Assembly: GCF_002999335.1 (NCBI RefSeq)
Contig: NW_020312092.1
Span: 186,001-250,000 of the forward strand
Direction: 5' to 3'
DNA from: Cyclospora cayetanensis
Taxonomy: Eukaryota; Apicomplexa; Conoidasida; Eucoccidiorida; Eimeriidae
Length of the DNA: 64,000 nucleotides
Positions 59,901 through 64,000 of this stretch are shown here, one piece after another. Position 1 is the stretch's first letter, and each line of letters opens with the position of its first letter. The notes beneath the pieces were generated by a model. That model was given only the letters and a program-made list of their open reading frames with translations. It had not been told where the DNA came from and did no database searches. The position numbers were made by a program, and so were the translations under genes.

Positions 59901-60945
59901 CATGGGCAGGCTGGGGGCTTGTTGTTTTGCTCAGACCGAAAGCCTTTTCGATGCGCGCAAGTCCTCCAGCATCAGGCACACCGAGTCTTCCAGGCTCGTT
60001 TTCCAGCTTTCTCACAATGGTGTGCAGCACATCGTGTCCAACTACTGCCCCGATGAAGCTGTAGACTTTGGAGTGGGGCAAGTCGTGGTTCAGAAAGTCA
60101 GTGACAATGCCGCGAATGGAGTTGCGCTGGTCTGGAGTTGTTACGCTGTCACTGGCCAAGGCTTCCAGCAGATTGAAGAGCGTAGGGCGCTGGCTGCTTG
60201 CGCTCTGCTGCTGCGTGGCAGGAGGGGGGGGGCCCTGAACTACGGGGCCCCCGCCCATTGCCTGGGAAGGGGCCCCCGTGCTGCTGGGGGCGACCCCCTG
60301 CGCTCGGGAGGAGGGGGCCCCCAGAGGGGGTACCCCGTCGGCTGCGGGGACGCCTCCAGCGGCAGACGGCATCTGCGGATGGCTCTGCGCAGAGGCAGCC
60401 GCCGCTGCAGCGTTTCCACCCGCCTGCTGCTGCTGGTGATGATGGTGACTTTGTGTGGTGGCGTGAGGCGCGGGGGCCCCGGGAGGGGGCCCCTCGTCTT
60501 CGTCGATGGCAGTCAGGGAGGCATTCAGCTCTGCCTCCCACGTGAGCAGCCGCTTCTTGAGAAGCTCCATGGCCAAGACAGAAGAGGCCGCAAGGGAGAG
60601 TGGCACGGAAACTGCCACTACCCTGCGGGTGGGGGGCCCCCCACCGGCGGGGGCCCCTTGGCAAGGCGTGTGGTAGAGCACCACTTCCTCGGCTCCCTTG
60701 GGTGAAGTGGCGGCACACTGCCGCTGGACTGCCACCATATCTACGGCTTCTGATGGTGCACAGAGGAGGAAGTGGTGAGCACTCCCGTCACTGACCAAGC
60801 GACTCTGCGACAGCAGCTGCAGGCTACGCTTCGGCATGCCTCCGGGGCCCCCTGGGGGTGAAGCTGCGCCTCCATATGCTGCCGATGAAGGGGCCCCCAC
60901 GGGCTGGTCTTGCAAATGTGGCGCGCTCATTTCCGCGTCTGCCAT
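50907..60945 (-). CDS. MORC: MORC family GHKL ATPase with N-terminal Kelch repeats
   Basis: In Toxoplasma, MORC with HDAC3 and AP2 factors silences sexual-stage genes. Exons: 60945-59886, 59305-59087, third exon from about 59051 to 58842, 58647-58314, 57880-57728, 57287-56921, 56474-56181, 55964-55535, 54877-54726, 54447-54356, 54114-52941, 52596-52389, 52229-52071, 51881 to about 51795, then uncertain 3' exons to 50907; over 1650 residues. Kelch blades: AIFLHGG, AIFFGGSNGRG, GVILFGGLSDN, FLFIFGGRTG, LSLFGGETHG, CLFVHGGF. The GHKL domain has LLGAIAQLVDNAMHP (Gln where Glu is usual), SVQDDGQGLD and GCGFKMAYG. The transducer/S5 part has YTPFTTPSLL, GSRIVFWDLRDD, AGVLLYFKQRLIRKLE and LNKQEFLHENNKPYMKFKA, with a 280-residue Gln/Glu/Ala-rich insert. 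Exons 1-2 carry a helical block (LLEALASDSVTT) of unknown family, attached by splice phase only. The C-terminal end is open in three frames. Confidence 0.88.
53559..53625 (-). repeat. Coding Gln/Glu run in the MORC S5-region insert
   Basis: ctgctgctc triplets on + are cag/gag on the coding strand and give [14 protein letters not shown] sequence. They lie inside exon 54114-52941, in the insertion that splits the MORC transducer domain. Confidence 0.85.
55145..55245. repeat. TATA-rich tract in MORC intron
   Basis: Repeated tatatataca words between MORC exons 55964-55535 and 54877-54726. Similar tracts fill the intron at 57,340-57,420. Not coding. Confidence 0.8.
56704..56882. repeat. Minisatellite in MORC intron, about 35-bp unit
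   Basis: Five near-identical copies of a unit containing cccaccttctactcaagacg, contiguous and without spacers, in the intron between exons 57287-56921 and 56474-56181. Copies differ by single bases and one one-base deletion. Confidence 0.9.
58686..58840. repeat. GGCAGCA heptamers followed by a GCATGC-rich block in MORC intron
   Basis: First, four to five copies of a ggcagca heptamer (58,690-58,721), then about 90 bases in which gcatgc or tgcatgca recurs about every 8-16 bases (58,750-58,835). This lies in the short intron between the third and fourth MORC exons. GCATGC is the core bound by some apicomplexan AP2 factors; a regulatory role here is inference. Confidence 0.75.
59514..59782. repeat. 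Minisatellite in first MORC intron, 40-bp unit
   Basis: Six to seven contiguous copies of a 40-base unit containing ctgatctttttccctctctt, followed by acacatac-type dinucleotide sequence to about 59,870. It fills most of the intron 59885-59306. Units carry a few single-base changes. Confidence 0.92.
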
Positions 60946-63900
60946 AGAAAAGAGAGAAACTCCGAGTTAGGCAACGGCAATTTTGCAAAGCAAGAAAAAG
61001 CTGCCCTGCATGGACGGAGGGCCCCCCAGATCGAGGCCGCTGCAACCAATCAACAAGCTCTCCCTATGCAGCAGAACAGAGGAAGCCTGCTGCTGGTGCG
61101 GGTGCCACAGCAGCTCCAGCGCAATGTCGCTGCAGAAGCGGCGCTCGACTGGGAATAATCCAGAAGTTACTGCGGGTTGGAAGCGTGCAAGCAGAACCTG
61201 AGGAAGCGAGAGAGCGGCAGACGAAGAAGCACACGAAGAGGCGAAGAAAACGACTGCCAACCCTCTTTCACAGGCGAACAATAAAGAGTTCTGGGGAGAC
61301 ACGACCGATCCGCACCGGGAAATCGCGTGCTCCCCATCAAGATGCAGAACTGGATGAGGTACAACCAGCCTTGGATCTCCCTATGATGCGATCATGAATC
61401 CAAAGTTTCGTGCTTGCTGGACAGGGAATTTCAGTTAGGGCATGACTAGGCCTCCCTTTCAACGCCGTCTGTGCGCTTCCGTCGTAAATACACCCACACA
61501 CCGCCAAATTCTCCGGCCACCGATGCGCGCACGCGACAGTATACGCGTGGACGCCACGAGATGAGAAGAAAGAGGTCCTTCGAAACACGAAAGAAGGCGT
61601 AACAGGCGCAACTCGACGCGTAAAGGGCGGCGCTGCTGCAGCCACACAGGGCGACCACAACCAGGGAAGGTGCTGTATCGAGAGTGGCGGCACCACTGCT
61701 TAGCACGGCCGGAACCAACAAAAATGGAAATAGCCAGCGGGGGGAATGGAGAAGACCCTACGATTCAGGAGCCCCCCGACTACGTATGTCGCTCCTGTGC
61801 ATGCTGCGGCCGTGCTGCTGCAGTGTCTGGAGAGCTGAACGGAGAGGTGCAGCGCTGAATCATCATATATGCCTCAGACGCTGTTGTGCCGTTCGCTGCA
61901 ATATAAGCGAGTGTAAAAGGCGCTTCCGGACGGCGACAGGCAGTGGGCGCCAAGTATTAACAACAATGGAGCAAGCAGTAGCGGTAGGCTGGCAGCGGCG
62001 GCTCCTGTTGCTGCAGACTAAATTGCAGCGCAGCAGCTAACACCTCGCTCTTCAAGCGAAAGGGCGGAGTAAAAGAGGCACGAAAACAGAACAAACGACA
62101 AACCGCACGGGCAGGACGGTCACCCGAATAGCGCTCAATACTGTTAACGGCACGGCCAGTACATAGTCGCGAGGGGAGGGAGGGCAGCAGGGCAGGAGGG
62201 GCAGAGTAGGGACTGTTGCAACCCTGGACCTCCGCAGGGCCTTATGGTTCAGTTTATTTAGAAATAATAATTGCACACTGTTCGGATGTGAACATAGGAT
62301 ACAGATGATAAATTGATGCGCTCTTATCCTTTTATCTTTCACCCGACAGACAAGCTCCAGACCCAGAAAGATACGGCTCCCTCACTCGATTGCTTTGTGC
62401 TTTATTTCCAGTCTTGCCTTAACCGCTGTTATTCCCTTCGCTGTAATATTTTCCTTTACTTGAATTGTGTCCTGAGGGTACCAGGGTCTCTGCTGGGTGC
62501 GATCCAAAGTTTGTTGAACTGGTCGGGTGTAGGCAGTGTAAGTATGATGCATTGCAGATCGTTGCGCTTTCCCAAGGCACCTGCAGCTGCGCTCACCGCA
62601 CCCAGCCATAGAGCGACAAAAAACTGGAATTGCCTAAATGCTGCCACAGCCACAAATGCAGCATGCATGCCAATAGTCTGTCCTGGTACTCTTGGTGGAG
62701 CCCCTAGGCACGAGCAACCCACACGCGTGTACACGTATCTTCAATTAAGCAGCTTCATGGTGAAACGAGGCATTCAAATTGCAAAGTTAGCACCCCATGG
62801 CTCTGTGGGATCTAGCTGGCTGGCTCTCTCCTGCCACGATAGAAAGCGCTCCTCACACAGCCTCGCGAACATTGTAGCGGGCTGAGCTACACGTAGACAC
62901 TTCTAGTACAGGAATGATACATAGATCGGAGTTAGAAAACAATCGACTCTTTGGTCTGTATTTTCCTATCACCTATTTATCGCAGAGTAAGAATAGTTGA
63001 TAAAAGAAGATGCAGTGTTGTGTGTGTCGGCGCCAGATGTTTAGTGTAACGAACCGTGCATGGCCGGAGTGTTTTCAGGGTGCAGCAACACGCACCCTTA
63101 TGCCCCTCTTCCCTTATATCGGACACTCTGAAGGCCTTGGGCAGGTTAAGGGACTAGCGTTTAGGAAACACTCCACAACTTGTCAATTATGTTGTGAGTT
63201 GGGCTTGGTGACTCCCTACCGATATTCCAGCCGCAGCTCTAGACTTTTATCGTTCAGCTAGCTAGTTACTCGCTGCAACAAAAAAGTGCATACTAACAGC
63301 GAAACCAATTGCTGCCCAATTCGTAAGTTAGTTGCAGTCAAATATAAATAAGGCAGGACGAATCGCCCAAGCATTCCTTCATGACGGGTGCAATAAGTGT
63401 CCAAGCTGTTAAGGCAGCTCGCGAATTTCCAAAACAAGTGCAAATTTCTGCGGTGACGCCACTTCTGAGCGCAACGTTAAAGGAGCTTACTCTTTTGAAA
63501 GCCTCCAAAGGGTTTGTATTCGCCACGCGTAAGTTCCAGGGCCCCCTTCTTGCATTGGTCTAGGCGTTTGCATCGAAATCTGCCGATTCCTTTCCACTGT
63601 CTCTGTACGCTCACCCATCTGCAGCCATGTCTGTATGCTAGCGGCGGCGTCGCTCGCAAGCAAAACGCGTTTTGTTCGTACGGCATACTAGAGTCCGTTA
63701 GTTCCTGTTCAGTTTCGATAATCTAATACAGCATTCCTTTTCCCCTCTTTCTGCGGGAAGCTGATTCTTGCGCGACGCGCACCCTAATTTTTTTCTCCCT
63801 CACGATTAAAGGAATGGCAAAAATGGCTGGAAAAAACCAATGAAGCGTTGCGGGTGAGCATCCAGCCAACGTAATCCGAAGGTAAAGGCGAATGGCAGCA

Positions 63901-64000
63901 CATGGACATACAGAGGGGCTTGGAGGACCTTTCCTTTGCGAAGGCGTGCTGTGCGTTGTGGGATGGCAGCCCGTGAGGTCTCTGTATATAACGAATGCAG
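60946..64000. other. Upstream region of MORC, no supported gene
   Basis: About 3 kb holding the MORC promoter at its left end. Two small plus-strand starts were examined. One is ATG 61,723 (MEIASGGNGEDPTIQEPPDY before a gtatgt donor). The other is ATG 63,381 (MTGAISVQAVKAAREFPKQ, open to a gtaagt donor at 63,529, with a possible next exon at 63,812). The second could be the first exon of a gene running off the window, but the splice phase does not work, so neither is called. Confidence 0.45.

Noticed and set aside
63381..63528. First exon of a plus-strand gene running off the right edge
   Set aside because: The ATG and gtaagt donor are attractive, but the plausible next exon at 63812 is out of phase and no family is recognisable.

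Overview
The window is nuclear DNA from a coccidian apicomplexan, most likely an Eimeria species or a close relative such as Cyclospora. Genes are split by many GT-AG introns. CAG-type trinucleotide runs are read in different frames as poly-Gln, poly-Ala or poly-Ser. GCATGC motifs are frequent, and the recognisable proteins (Kelch-MORC, V-ATPase subunit E, PEX16, PDCD2/TSR4) are eukaryotic and partly apicomplexan in architecture. The species call is inference; there is no rRNA or organellar marker. Exon models were built by hand from homology plus splice-site phase, and most are phase-consistent from end to end.

Layout. 0.3-3.05 kb (+): PEX16, a peroxisomal membrane biogenesis factor. 4.4-11.0 kb (+): a large PARP with a putative N-myristoylation site, SH3b-like repeats, a Cys/His-rich middle and a tankyrase-like catalytic domain. 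11.9-15.7 kb (-): a PDCD4-like protein with three MA3 domains. 18.4-21.7 kb (-): a decayed Ty3/gypsy retrotransposon (protease, RT, RNase H and integrase remnants), flanked by an inverted pair of a dispersed repeat. 23.2-32.3 kb (+): a very large, repeat-rich candidate KNL1/Spc105 kinetochore scaffold. 34.8-37.7 kb (-): a class 3 lipase-like hydrolase. 42.3-43.5 kb (+): CutA1 with a presequence-like extension. 44.2-45.6 kb (-): V-ATPase subunit E. 46.6-49.2 kb (+): PDCD2/TSR4. 50.9-60.9 kb (-): a Kelch-GHKL MORC protein, the apicomplexan chromatin repressor, whose ATPase N-box carries Gln where the catalytic Glu is expected. The last 3 kb hold no gene I can support.

The genes are not an operon; each is an independent housekeeping or chromatin gene. 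V-ATPase E and PDCD2 are divergent with about 1 kb between them and may share a promoter region. PARP/PDCD4-like, KNL1/lipase, CutA/V-ATPase E and PDCD2/MORC are convergent pairs. Long stretches at 15.7-18.4, 37.7-42.3 and 60.9-64.0 kb are gene-poor. The most interesting items are the SH3b-PARP fusion, the MORC active-site substitution, the candidate KNL1 with SILK and RVxF motifs, PEX16 as evidence bearing on peroxisomes in this lineage, and the retrotransposon relic.
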